The position numbers and the translations under genes were made by a program. The notes beneath the pieces are model-generated. The model made no database searches and was not told the origin of the DNA. It saw only the letters and a list, made by a program, of their open reading frames with translations. This document shows, piece after piece, positions 1 to 9,400 of a stretch of 45,230 bases of DNA. Position 1 is the first letter of the stretch. Each line of letters begins with the position of its first letter. This DNA comes from Candidatus Oscillochloris fontis. GTDB lineage: Bacteria; Chloroflexota; Chloroflexia; Chloroflexales; Chloroflexaceae. The stretch lies in contig NZ_RYFD01000036.1 of NCBI RefSeq assembly GCF_004138135.1, positions 1 to 45,230 of the forward strand, in the 5' to 3' direction.

Positions 1-17
1 CCGCCCCCGAAGATCTT

Positions 18-86
18 TTTTTGTGGTGTTTTGGCGGCGAAGCCGCCAAAACACCACAAAAATTGGGGTTTGGGGCGCAGCCCCAA
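18..86. repeat. Composite palindromic repeat, copy A
   Basis: Two adjacent inverted repeats. The first has 21-bp perfect arms (18-38 and 42-62) around a GAA loop with the core GGCGGC-GAA-GCCGCC. The second (70-86) pairs TTGGGGC with GCCCCAA around GCA. Related composites lie at 13547-13623, 16920-16952 and 18435-18533. The GC core is constant while the outer arm sequence differs in each copy, yet stays fully paired. The hairpins may act as bidirectional terminators or as REP-like elements. Both readings are inference. Confidence 0.8.
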
Positions 87-124
87 GGACGTTGCACATG
101 CCCTAAATATGTTTCAAACTGGGT

Positions 125-153
125 TTGACAACCCGATACCAAGGCGATATACT
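125..153 (+). promoter_or_regulatory. Sigma70-type promoter of the PadR/ABC operon
   Basis: TTGACA at 125-130, a 17-nt spacer and TATACT at 148-153 form a near-consensus housekeeping promoter. The predicted transcription start is about 160, giving a leader of about 25 nt before the PadR start at 186. The -35 box overlaps a small inverted repeat, TCAAAC-TGG-GTTTGA (114-128). Confidence 0.8.
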
Positions 154-166
154 CAAAACTGAGTAT
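149..166. promoter_or_regulatory. Palindromic operator over the -10 box
   Basis: ATACTCA-AAAC-TGAGTAT is a perfect 7-bp inverted repeat with a 4-nt spacer. It overlaps the -10 hexamer and the predicted start site. Its position fits autorepression by the PadR protein encoded immediately downstream, a common arrangement for PadR-ABC operons. The assignment to this regulator is inference. Confidence 0.6.
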
Positions 167-185
167 TCAAACAAGGAACCCGACT

Positions 186-761
186 ATGTCTATGGATCGC
201 CAACTGCTCCTACTCGGTCTGCTGCGCGCCCAAGAGATGCATGGCTACCAACTCAATGAGTTTATTGATCAGCAGATGAATTTTTGTGTGGATTTGAAGC
301 GCTCAACCGCCTACTACCTGCTCGATAAACTCTGCCGTGATGGCTATGTCGAAGAAGAGGTCGAGCGCGAGGGTAACCGCCCCGAACGCAAGGTTTATCA
401 CATTACCCCCACTGGGGAAGCGCTCTTCCAGGATCTGCTGCGCCAGAATCTCTCCGTCTATGCCCCGCCCTTCTATCCCGAAGATATGGGGATTATCTTT
501 GAGCACCAGTTGCCCCCCGCCGAGAGCCTCGCTCTCCTGCATACCCGCCGCGAGGCGATTCTGCGCCATCGTGAACGGGTACATGCGCTCTATCAGCATC
601 TCCCTCCGTCCCATACGGCGGTGATCGATCACCATATCCTCCACCTTGAGGCCGAACTGACCTGGGTGGATCGCCTGATTGCGGATCGTACTGCCCGGCT
701 GCCTACTTCGGATGGGGTATCTGTTTCGCCTCACATCCCCTGCGCTGCCGCTTCAGAATGA
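186..761 (+). CDS. PadR-family transcriptional regulator
   Basis: A 191-residue protein with a PadR-type winged helix at about residues 1-90. The family pattern LLGLL...HGYQL near the N-terminus, a Y-x-LLDKLxxDGY wing-helix segment and a basic wing ending in a YxIT turn support this. The C-terminal half resembles the helical dimerisation arm of the longer PadR subfamily (Vir_C type). The start at 186 has AAGGAA seven bases upstream. It is followed within 13 bp by an ABC ATPase and a permease, the usual PadR-controlled export arrangement. It probably represses its own operon through the palindrome at 149-166. The ligand is unknown. Confidence 0.9.
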   Translation: MSMDRQLLLLGLLRAQEMHGYQLNEFIDQQMNFCVDLKRSTAYYLLDKLCRDGYVEEEVEREGNRPERKVYHITPTGEALFQDLLRQNLSVYAPPFYPEDMGIIFEHQLPPAESLALLHTRREAILRHRERVHALYQHLPPSHTAVIDHHILHLEAELTWVDRLIADRTARLPTSDGVSVSPHIPCAAASE

Positions 762-774
762 TACGAGGTCTTCT

Positions 775-1722
775 ATGACTGAGATGGCTATTGAGGCCCG
801 TGGTCTCGTCAAACGTTATGCCGAGGTGACAGCGGTTGATGGGATTGATCTTCAGGTGCCGGCGGGCATGATCTATGCCCTGCTTGGCCCCAATGGGGCC
901 GGCAAGACCACGACGATCAGTATGCTCACCACGCTTGTGCGCCCTACTGCCGGTGAGGGCCGTGTGGCCGGGTACGATCTGCTGCGTGAAGCTGCACAGG
1001 TACGCACGCGCATCGGTGTCACCTTCCAAGATATTGTGCTGGATAACGATCTCACCGGGCGTCAGGTGCTCGATATTCATGGCCAACTCTATCGCCAACC
1101 CACCGATCTGCGCCGCAAGCGGATCGCCGATCTGGTTGATCTGGTGCAGTTGGGTGATGCGATAGATCGCCTAGTCAAGACCTATTCGGGCGGTATGAAG
1201 CGCCGTCTCGAATTGGCCCGTGGCTTGATGACCGATCCGGCCATCCTCTTCCTTGACGAGCCAACCCAGGGCCTCGATCCCCAAAACCGTACCGGCATCT
1301 GGGGCTACCTGCGCGAACTTAACCACCAGCGCGGGCTGACCGTGCTACTCACCACCCACTATATGGAGGAGGCCGAGGCGCTTGCCAGTCAGGTTGGGAT
1401 TGTTGACCATGGCAAACTGGTTGCTCAGGGCCAACCCACCGATCTCGTGGCTGCGATGGGGGCCGATGTGATCCGGGTGCGTGGGCATGGCGATCCGGCT
1501 TCGTTTCTCAATCAGGTAGCGCGGTTGCCCTTTGTCGAGCGTGTCGAGACGGACCGCGCCAGTGGCCACCTCTCGCTCTATGTTGATCAAGGCAGCCGCC
1601 GCCTCGTCGAGATCATCGCCGCCAACACCAACGGCTACCAGATCGAAGACGTGACCATTGCCCGCCCCACACTCGCCGATGTCTTTCTGCACCATACCGG
1701 CCACGCCCTGCGTGACGAATAA
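775..1722 (+). CDS. ABC-2 exporter ATP-binding subunit (DrrA-like)
   Basis: A 315-residue cytoplasmic ATPase. The Walker A motif GPNGAGKT lies at about residues 38-45, the signature YSGGMKRR near residue 138 and Walker B ILFLDEPTQGLDP near 158-170. A C-terminal extension of about 80 residues is typical of the DrrA/NodI drug and polysaccharide exporters. The ATG at 775 is preferred over upstream in-frame starts because it has AGGT just before it and avoids a long overlap with the PadR gene. Its stop overlaps the AAGGAG ribosome site of the permease gene, so the two subunits are probably translationally coupled. The substrate cannot be read from sequence. Confidence 0.92.
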   Translation: MTEMAIEARGLVKRYAEVTAVDGIDLQVPAGMIYALLGPNGAGKTTTISMLTTLVRPTAGEGRVAGYDLLREAAQVRTRIGVTFQDIVLDNDLTGRQVLDIHGQLYRQPTDLRRKRIADLVDLVQLGDAIDRLVKTYSGGMKRRLELARGLMTDPAILFLDEPTQGLDPQNRTGIWGYLRELNHQRGLTVLLTTHYMEEAEALASQVGIVDHGKLVAQGQPTDLVAAMGADVIRVRGHGDPASFLNQVARLPFVERVETDRASGHLSLYVDQGSRRLVEIIAANTNGYQIEDVTIARPTLADVFLHHTGHALRDE

Positions 1723-1731
1723 GGAGTTCCT

Positions 1732-2487
1732 ATGCACGCCACCTATGTGATATGGTCGAAGCACATGACCAAATTCTGGCGCAGCACCGAGGAGTTACTC
1801 GGCTTAGCGCTACAGTCGGTTCTATGGGTGGTGCTCTTTGGGGTGGGTATGCGCGGCATGATCAGCAACGTGGAGGGCAGTGACTACATGTCCTACATCC
1901 TGCCCGGCATCATCGCCCTGAGCGCCCTCGGCGGTGCCGTAGGTGGTGGCATCGTGTTGCTCGACGAGCGCCTGCGCGGGATCACCAAGGAGTATCTGGT
2001 AGCCCCCATCCCGCGCCTGAGCATTCTGCTCGGCAATGCCAGCAGCACCGCCACCAAGGCCATGATCCAAGCCGCGATCATGTTGGTGGTTGGGGTCTTA
2101 ATGGGCGCACGCCTGAGCCTCAACCCCCTCGGCTGGATCGCGGCACTGCTACTCCTGGCCCTCTTTGCCATCGGCTTCAGTGGCCTCGCCCTGGCCGTCG
2201 CCGCCATCTCGCGCTCGATTATGGGCTACCACGGCATGATCTTTCTCTTCAACCTGCCGTTGCTGTTTGCCTCCAACGCACTCTACCCACTCTCGGTACT
2301 CCCCGGCTGGATGCGCGTGATCGTCATGCTCAACCCCACCACCTATCTAGTTGATGCGGTACGCGCCCTTGCCTTCGGCGTTCCCGCCACCCTCCCGTTG
2401 CTGCTCAGCTTAGCGGTGGTGCTGCTCTTTGCTGTACTCGGTACTTGGCTGGCGTTGAGCCTCTTCCAGCGTAGTGTGTTGAAGTAG
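1732..2487 (+). CDS. ABC-2 type transporter permease
   Basis: A 251-residue integral membrane protein with about six hydrophobic segments and the ABC-2/DrrB family layout, including a Y-I-L-P-G-I segment after the second helix and an LNPTTYLVDAVR signature near the C-terminus. It starts five bases after an AAGGAG site that overlaps the stop of the ATPase gene. It forms the membrane channel of the export system with the ATPase at 775-1722. The gene ends 7 bp before the convergent histidine kinase gene, and I see no clear intrinsic terminator between them. Confidence 0.92.
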   Translation: MHATYVIWSKHMTKFWRSTEELLGLALQSVLWVVLFGVGMRGMISNVEGSDYMSYILPGIIALSALGGAVGGGIVLLDERLRGITKEYLVAPIPRLSILLGNASSTATKAMIQAAIMLVVGVLMGARLSLNPLGWIAALLLLALFAIGFSGLALAVAAISRSIMGYHGMIFLFNLPLLFASNALYPLSVLPGWMRVIVMLNPTTYLVDAVRALAFGVPATLPLLLSLAVVLLFAVLGTWLALSLFQRSVLK

Positions 2488-2494
2488 GGCTGTT

Positions 2495-5005
2495 TTAGGT
2501 GTGTGAAGGTGCCGAAGGATACGGTATCTGGAGTGTGGCTCGACAACCCGCCCCTGGTGAGGTCTCGATCTTGAGTGTCCCATTGAGATCACGAGCCATA
2601 TCTTCACGCAGATAGAGACCAAGTGCATCGGCACGGATGTGTGTTGGATCATAAATAAATCCCTGGCCATCATCCGTAACCTGGACGAGGAGTTGATCGC
2701 CTGCTTGCCAAACCCGGATTGTGATCGTGCGGGCATTGGCGTATTTCAGCGCATTCACGAACAATTGCTTTATGATCATATAGATAGAATCGCGGGTGTA
2801 CTCGTCCAGGTTACTTTCATCTGCTTCAAAATCATAAATAAATCGAATTTTTGGATATTCATACTCCCAATCCATTACTGCTTGTTCAATCGTGGGTTTT
2901 AAATACTGACCAACCCCCGGCGGGCGCAGATTGTTGGAGATTTGGCGCAGGCTGCGTGCCAGATTACTTCCTTGTTCACGAATAGAGCCTAACGATGTCG
3001 GGGCATCGTTGAGTTGCATTGCCTCATCAAGATGCGTTAAGATACGTCCAAGGGCGGCCAATGCTTCATCGTGAATAAGTCCACTTATTCGGGTATTCGC
3101 TTTGAATGTGTTTTGTCGTTGAAGGTGTGTCACTTCACGATACTTCTCGATAAGATCGTGTTGCCGTTTACTCATAAGCCGTTCATGTTCGCGCTTACGT
3201 AGTACGGTCAGTGCCTGCAACACACGACTATACACATGCGGATCGTCAATTGATGATTTTCCAGTTGCATGTGGGTTGATCGCAATCAAAACTTCCTCAT
3301 GCTCACTATCACCGCCTAAAGGCAAGAGTACCAAGGTCGAGGGCAGTGTTGTGCGCCCAATCGTTACGCTCTCTGGGCGCAGGGCAATCAGTTGATTCAG
3401 TGCAGCATGCAGATCGAGATCGCGGAGCCACAATAGGGTATCACTAGATGTCCATTCAAGGGGTTCCCATTGCAGTTCTGATGTCGCTGTTGTCGCACGT
3501 GTTACCCATAGCCAATCTTCCACCCCCATGTGTCGCCCAACACGGGTTACCAGCACATTCCAGAGATCTTCCTGCTTCTCAGCGGCGAAGAGCGCATCTA
3601 TTGCTTGTTGTAATGCGTCGTGGCTACCTTGCCAACGGCGAAATACTTGCCAACCTGCTAACATCATCCCACCTCCAAGTGTACTCCCCGCAATGAGGAA
3701 TATGGTCAGTATATCGGCTTGATTTGCGCCCATCCCATACGCACCAGTTACGAGACGCACGCTGAGATTGGGAACTTGGATACCTACAACGCCAACCAGC
3801 GTCCCCCAGAGCAGTTGTTGCCCACGCCTCTGAGTCATACGATCTGCAAAGAGCAAGAGGTAGCTGAGGGGAATAGCTGCGAGCAGCACACTGTAACCAC
3901 CACCCACACCACCCATGATTTGCGGTATGAGGTCAAGCAAGAGATAAATGAGAATGATCGCAGCCTGAAATGATGCAATCACCTGAATACTCGGTGGGCA
4001 GCGTTGGTAGTGATCTTCAAGTGCCTCGGCAAGCCAGTGCAACCAACGCTGCACAGGATGTGGTGAGCGCACTGATAATCGCCTCACCCAACCCGGCAGA
4101 TGATGCGCGAGTGCGGTCAGAAAGATACCTGCCACAGCCAGCATGACCCCCACAACAATGATGGGTAGACGCACATAGCGCCATGTTGGGTCAACCGGAC
4201 GGAGCAATTGAACCGCATACTTCCAATCATCCGTTGGAAAGGGTGACTGCAAAGCATGCAGACATGTGGCCAGGGCCGAAATAGTTGCGTAACCCAAAAG
4301 TATCGGTGTAAGGCGCTGAATGCGCTCCGAAATTGGCGCAAGTGGGTAGGGGAGCGATGTGATTGCTATCGCGGCGGCGATCAAGGGAGTAAGGATATCT
4401 GCTCCCAGAACCGCCACTGGATATTTGAGGCTCCCTAGGCTTTGGGCAATCGCAACCGACTGCCATGCCAGAAACCAGAGCGGGATACCGCTCTGCTGTA
4501 AAAAGAGCCGCAGATTATGTGACTTCTGGTGCATGTAGGCACGGGTAAGGGTGAACAACAACATTGTCGGGGTGAACCAGAGTACGAGGGCTGCCAGACC
4601 GTAGCGAGCGAGAACGAGCTGTTCCCACGCATCGGGAGGTATGAGGGGCAGTCCAATACTGATCTGCTCTTCACCGCGCTGTACGAGTGCTTGCAGGGTG
4701 GTGTGGAGGGGGTGTTGGGGGAGTTCGTGCAGGTTAAGCCGCTGAACTTGCTCCCACAGCATGCCATCTACGGCCAGAATTCGATCATCTGGTTGGAGAT
4801 CAATACCAGCATGTTGCCCACTTGGTGCATGCAAAATCCGCCCAGTCAAGACATCAACCGTATCACTCACGGGCGCGATCCCCGCAATGCCACTTACTGG
4901 TCGTCGCCAAGCTTGCACGAGGCTTGCTACTGCCAGCACAAGACTGGCTCCACTTATGGCCCAGAGACCATACAGGATCGTGGGTAGACGACGCTGGGGC
5001 TTCAT
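2495..5005 (-). CDS. NarL-type sensor histidine kinase with N-terminal PDZ-like domain
   Basis: An 836-residue membrane kinase. It has an N-terminal membrane helix, a probable extracytoplasmic PDZ-like segment (a GIDLQPDDRILAVDG pattern at about residues 65-85), several further hydrophobic helices to about residue 450, a GAF-like region, a short coiled segment and the kinase core. The candidate phospho-acceptor is His645 in LIHDEALAAL, a variant of the HisKA_3 box. The ATPase domain shows an N box (LFVNALKYA), a DDGQGF G1 box and a GLYLRED segment. The gene overlaps the upstream response regulator by ATGA, so the pair is translationally coupled. The signal is unknown; the PDZ-like sensor suggests binding of an extracytoplasmic peptide or protein end. 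Confidence 0.85.
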   Translation of the reverse strand: MKPQRRLPTILYGLWAISGASLVLAVASLVQAWRRPVSGIAGIAPVSDTVDVLTGRILHAPSGQHAGIDLQPDDRILAVDGMLWEQVQRLNLHELPQHPLHTTLQALVQRGEEQISIGLPLIPPDAWEQLVLARYGLAALVLWFTPTMLLFTLTRAYMHQKSHNLRLFLQQSGIPLWFLAWQSVAIAQSLGSLKYPVAVLGADILTPLIAAAIAITSLPYPLAPISERIQRLTPILLGYATISALATCLHALQSPFPTDDWKYAVQLLRPVDPTWRYVRLPIIVVGVMLAVAGIFLTALAHHLPGWVRRLSVRSPHPVQRWLHWLAEALEDHYQRCPPSIQVIASFQAAIILIYLLLDLIPQIMGGVGGGYSVLLAAIPLSYLLLFADRMTQRRGQQLLWGTLVGVVGIQVPNLSVRLVTGAYGMGANQADILTIFLIAGSTLGGGMMLAGWQVFRRWQGSHDALQQAIDALFAAEKQEDLWNVLVTRVGRHMGVEDWLWVTRATTATSELQWEPLEWTSSDTLLWLRDLDLHAALNQLIALRPESVTIGRTTLPSTLVLLPLGGDSEHEEVLIAINPHATGKSSIDDPHVYSRVLQALTVLRKREHERLMSKRQHDLIEKYREVTHLQRQNTFKANTRISGLIHDEALAALGRILTHLDEAMQLNDAPTSLGSIREQGSNLARSLRQISNNLRPPGVGQYLKPTIEQAVMDWEYEYPKIRFIYDFEADESNLDEYTRDSIYMIIKQLFVNALKYANARTITIRVWQAGDQLLVQVTDDGQGFIYDPTHIRADALGLYLREDMARDLNGTLKIETSPGAGCRATLQIPYPSAPSHT

Positions 5006-5667
5006 CGGATCAACCCCTCGCGGATGGCAATCGCAACCGCACGGGTCATATTGCGCCGCGACGAATCTTCCTCTTCAGGGATGAGCTTATCGAGGATGCG
5101 CTTTTTATGAAATTCTACCGTAGGTGGCGCTACCGTTAATCTATCAGCAATCGCATTGGTTGTGTATCCATCAGCGGATAGGCGCAGTATCTCTAACTCG
5201 CGTCGAGTCATTCGATATTTCAATTCGATACTAGGACTATACACAATATCGCGCCTATCGCAGAGGATTGCGCGCACTGCGCTCACCAGTGCTTGCGCAG
5301 TATCAATCTTTAGGACAAATCCCCGAACACCAGGAGATTCTCCATCCGATACGTAATGTCGAAATTGATAATCCTCAGATGAATAGATAACAAAAGGAAT
5401 TGGTGCGTACTGGGCGATCAGGTGGAGTAAATCTCGTTGTGGAATAAAAGGAACCGTTTCAGACCCCATATTATGAAGATCTGTAATCACTGCATCAAAA
5501 GATACGGCTTCTTTCGCTAAGATACGCTGTAACTCAATACCATTAGTACAGAATATTACGTGCGCTCCAGCTCGTTCAAGATAGGGCACTGTATGATCAC
5601 GCTGGTTGAGATCATCATCTGCGAAGAGAAGACGCTTGCCTTGGAGTGGCTGGGATTGTGGTGGCAT
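5002..5667 (-). CDS. Response regulator, LuxR/NarL-type DNA binding
   Basis: A 221-residue protein with a receiver domain (acidic patch D17-D19, phospho-acceptor D63 in ITDLHN, conserved lysine K120) and a C-terminal LuxR-type helix-turn-helix at about residues 152-195. In that helix RRELEILRL and a TNAIADRL-type scaffold are recognisable, though PPTVEFHKK differs from the usual TVKxH pattern. The kinase gene follows with an ATGA overlap. The divergent secreted-protein gene at 5861 shares the 193-bp intergenic region and is a plausible target, which is inference only. Confidence 0.88.
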   Translation of the reverse strand: MPPQSQPLQGKRLLFADDDLNQRDHTVPYLERAGAHVIFCTNGIELQRILAKEAVSFDAVITDLHNMGSETVPFIPQRDLLHLIAQYAPIPFVIYSSEDYQFRHYVSDGESPGVRGFVLKIDTAQALVSAVRAILCDRRDIVYSPSIELKYRMTRRELEILRLSADGYTTNAIADRLTVAPPTVEFHKKRILDKLIPEEEDSSRRNMTRAVAIAIREGLIR

Positions 5668-5860
5668 TGCTTACCCCATTGGATGTATAGGCTCACAATT
5701 GCACCATGATACATGGGAATGCCCTATCTGGCTACTCTGGAAACCCGTAGGCTCTGGCGCTAAAAAGACTATGGATTCTAGGGATTGTAAGAGCCGATTA
5801 GATCTGGTGTTATAGAGCGTAGGAAATGGCTCCCGTATATCAGATCAAGGAGGTATCGGC

Positions 5861-6283
5861 ATGAACAGTTCGTTCTGGCAGCGACGTTGGTGGTCGTTCT
5901 TTGCTGTGATTATGGTTGTGTTGGTAAGCCTGCCTGCTCTTCCTCCACAAGTTGCAGATGCAAGTGCAACTGGTTGCCGTGTTGGCGGAGGTGGGAAGTT
6001 TTGTTTTAAGGTAGATGGAACAGGGAAGTACGTTCGTACAGTAACGTTTGAGCGGTTTCGTACTGGTAGGATCTGTGATCCGAATGTTACGGTACTGATA
6101 AAGGATAACAATGGGTATGTTATTCCGTCGAATATACCCCCGTATAGTCAAAAAGGTTGCTGGACTGCAGCCTATAGTGTCAAGATCAATATTGACCAGC
6201 GCTTCCCTGATAACGCAAGTCAGATCTGTGGTCAATGGCGTGAGAATGGGTACTTCTCTGAAGTGTGCCATCGGATGAAATAA
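5861..6283 (+). CDS. Small secreted six-cysteine protein, unknown function
   Basis: A 140-residue product with a signal peptide (basic start, hydrophobic core FFAVIMVVLVSLPAL, likely cleavage after VADA-SA near residue 36). The mature part has six cysteines, consistent with three disulfide bonds outside the cell, and a beta-rich composition. I do not recognise the family. A strong AAGGAGG site precedes the ATG and a perfect intrinsic terminator follows at 6297, so it is a single-gene transcript. It lies between a two-component system and another secreted protein, which suggests a surface or environmental function, but no role can be assigned. Confidence 0.7.
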   Translation: MNSSFWQRRWWSFFAVIMVVLVSLPALPPQVADASATGCRVGGGGKFCFKVDGTGKYVRTVTFERFRTGRICDPNVTVLIKDNNGYVIPSNIPPYSQKGCWTAAYSVKINIDQRFPDNASQICGQWRENGYFSEVCHRMK

Positions 6284-6296
6284 CAAGCAATGCTAC

Positions 6297-6335
6297 TACC
6301 ACGGTGAGGTTTTCCTCACCGTGGTAAGTTTTTAG
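6297..6335 (+). terminator. Rho-independent terminator
   Basis: Perfect 13-bp stem (6297-6309 with 6314-6326), TTTT loop, then AGTTTTT. It follows the stop of the small secreted protein gene by 14 bp. Confidence 0.9.
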
Positions 6336-6373
6336 GATTAAAATATTTTTCTATTGATAGCAAATATGATGTT

Positions 6374-6379
6374 TATAAT
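6374..6379 (+). promoter_or_regulatory. Probable -10 box of the large secreted protein gene
   Basis: A consensus TATAAT lies in an AT-rich stretch after the terminator. The predicted start is near 6386, just before the AAGGAG site at 6390-6395. No good -35 box is visible at 16-18 bp spacing. Confidence 0.5.
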
Positions 6380-6402
6380 AATGTATCTCAAGGAGCACCA
6401 CT

Positions 6403-9400
6403 ATGTTACGGCGAAGTCTTATCCTCATCGGTATGTTGATGCTCGTGCTAGGCTCTTTTGCTGCCCCCTTTGCCTATGCAGACTCTGCGGCTCCCGGAAA
6501 TGCTGAGATAGGTACAGGGGCTATCGAGTTTGCTGAACCTTCTGCTGCCAGCTTGGATTCAATACATAGCAACGATACGATCTTCGGGGTGATCGAGAAT
6601 GGCAAGACAACCATCGCCTTGCGGGTCTGTGGTCAGGGGCCACATATTCAGATGCGCTCTGAGCATATCGGAAGCTGGATAAGTGAGATATTCTACCGTA
6701 CTGACCTAAGTAACGGTTGTTCACCAAGTCCAACCAGTTGGTGGAAGATGGTTATTAATGCGAATGCGGGAACTGGTGAGCGCTTTCGTATCTATGCCTC
6801 GGCCTATGAGAACCGACTGTCAGATGCGGATTTTATGGAGCGCGCCCGGCGCTATATTTGTACCATCCCAAGCCCTGGACAGGTGAGTTGCGATGCCGAA
6901 GCCGTGACCGCACCCCGGATCGAAATTGATGATCCAGCCAACGGATCAACGATCCAAGGTGTTGTGACGGCGCGTGGCTGGGTTGTAGATAAGGCATCTA
7001 CTGATGGAACTGGTGTGACTGAGGTACAGATGCGGGTAAATGGTACGTTTCTTGGTACCGCTACCTATGGCGAGTCTCGACCAGATGTTGCAACACACCT
7101 TGGTGATACGCGCTTTACCGCATCTCAGTATCGCCGCAGTTTTGATACAAGCTCGATTCCTAATGGTTCGGTAACTCTTCAGATTTCATACCGTATCTAT
7201 CGAACACTCAATTATACGATCCAGGGTGTAGCTCGAACCACAACAATTGATCAGTGGCATAGTGCAGATCGGTTGGTTACGCTGAATAATCCCGGTTATC
7301 CACTAACGGTCTATAATGCTCCAAACTATAGCTCAACCTGGTGCTATGCTGATTCGCCTAAGTCTGCGAATATCTATACCACCTGTAACGATCAGATTTC
7401 ATCAATCCAACTACGCCCAGGTTGGTCGGTACGCCTCTATCGCGATGCCAATCAGGGTGGATCAAGTGTCTGTTTGGTGGGGAGTGATGCTGATCTGAGC
7501 AATAATACGTTTGAGGATGGCTCACCGCTTGATAATGCAATCTCTTCGTTTGAGCTCTTTAATCAGGCGAACTGCCCACCGGCTCGTCAGCCTACCTATG
7601 CCCTTGAGGTCTACTCAGGTGCGAATTTTACCAGTAATTGGTGTTATTCCAATGCACCTACTTCGGCTAATATCCACTCAACCTGTAATGATCGCATCTC
7701 TTCCATTCTTCTACGTAGTGGTTGGTCGGTGCGGCTCTATCGTGATGAGAACCAAACAGGCCCAAGTGTGTGTATGGTGGGGAGCGATGCTGATCTGAGC
7801 AATAATGTGTTTGAGGATGGCTCATTGCTCAATGATGCGATCTCGTCATTTACGCTCTATAATCAATCAAACTGCCCACCGATTGCCAAGGTTCCTACCT
7901 ATCCTTTCGAGGTCTATACGGATATTGGCTATGCGGGTGGGTATTGCTACGCAACCGGCTCCAAGACCGCGAACATCCATGCAAGTTGCGCTGGTCAGAT
8001 ATCATCACTCTTGCTCGCCCCTGGTTGGTCGGTGCGGCTCTATCAGGGTGTTGATCAGACTGGTCCAAGTGTTTGCATGAATAGTAGCGATTCGAATCTA
8101 ACCGATAATCATTTTGATGGTGGTGCTCCACTTAATGACGCCATCCGTTCGTTCAGCCTCTATGCGCAGTCCAATTGCCCCTCTACGCAGCCTGCCCCGC
8201 CTCCTGTAGCACAACGGGTCGTTATCAGTAGCGATCAGGGTTTTGATACCTGTGCTGCACCGAGTGAGGCGACGATGCGGGCATGGCTTAATAGTCCTTA
8301 TGATTTTATTGGTATCTATATTGGTGGTTCTGCCCGTGCATGTCGCCAGCCTAACCTCAATGCTACGTGGGTTTCCCGTGTGGGTCAGCAGGGCTGGGAC
8401 TTCGTGCCGATTTGGGTTGGCCCGCAGGCTCCCTGCTCAGGTTTTGGTAGTCGGTTTAGTAGTGATCCTGCTACAGCACGGGTTGAGGGGGCACGTGAGG
8501 CTGATGCTGCCGTAGCAGCGGCAAAGCGGCTTGGTCTTACCTCAGCCGATGGTACTGGTAGCATCATCTACTATGATATGGAGAACTTTAATACGTCGAA
8601 TAGTAGCTGCAAAGCTGCTGTCACCGCATTTATTGGTGGCTGGACCCAGCGCCTCCATGAGCTTGGCAACCAATCGGGTGCGTATGGCTCTGCGTGTGGC
8701 TCATCTGTTGCCCAGTGGGCGACTGCGAACCCAGCACCTGATGCGGTCTGGATTGCTTCTTGGTTCCAGGGCTACTACCGCCCGAATGTCTCGACCTTTA
8801 AGTTGTCATGTGTTAGCGACTCGCTCTGGTCGAATAATCAACGCATTCGCCAATACCTTGGTGGCCACAATGAGAAATGGGGAAATGTTACTATCAACAT
8901 TGACTCGAATAAAGCGACTGGCCCGGTTGTTGCTGTGAGTGGTAGTCAAACTGCTCTCCAGTCTTCTACGCAGCTTCAGTCTACACTTGATACTGCATAC
9001 GTTACGAGTAGCGGACGGACGGTTGCTGATATTGGTTTGGTGAATAACACAGAGGGTTGGGCGATCATCGATCAGCAGTTGTACTGGACGGCAACGCGAG
9101 GCGTTGATTGGAGAAATATTACGCCCCCAATCACTGGTCTGACAATTCATACGGCCACATTTATCACTCCAACCCATGGCTGGCTGACTGCTATAGTTCC
9201 TGTGACGAATGGTACGGCTGTGGTGTTGTTAGAGACGAATGATGCTGGTAAGTCCTGGTCGCAGCAGTTGTTACCGGCTGTGATGATGGATGCTACTCCT
9301 GTGCTGCCCGCGATGAGCCATGTCCATTTCTTCGATGCAATGAACGGTTGGATTGTCTATCAACTTCCTACTGGAACCAACTTTAGCATGGGAACTTTGC

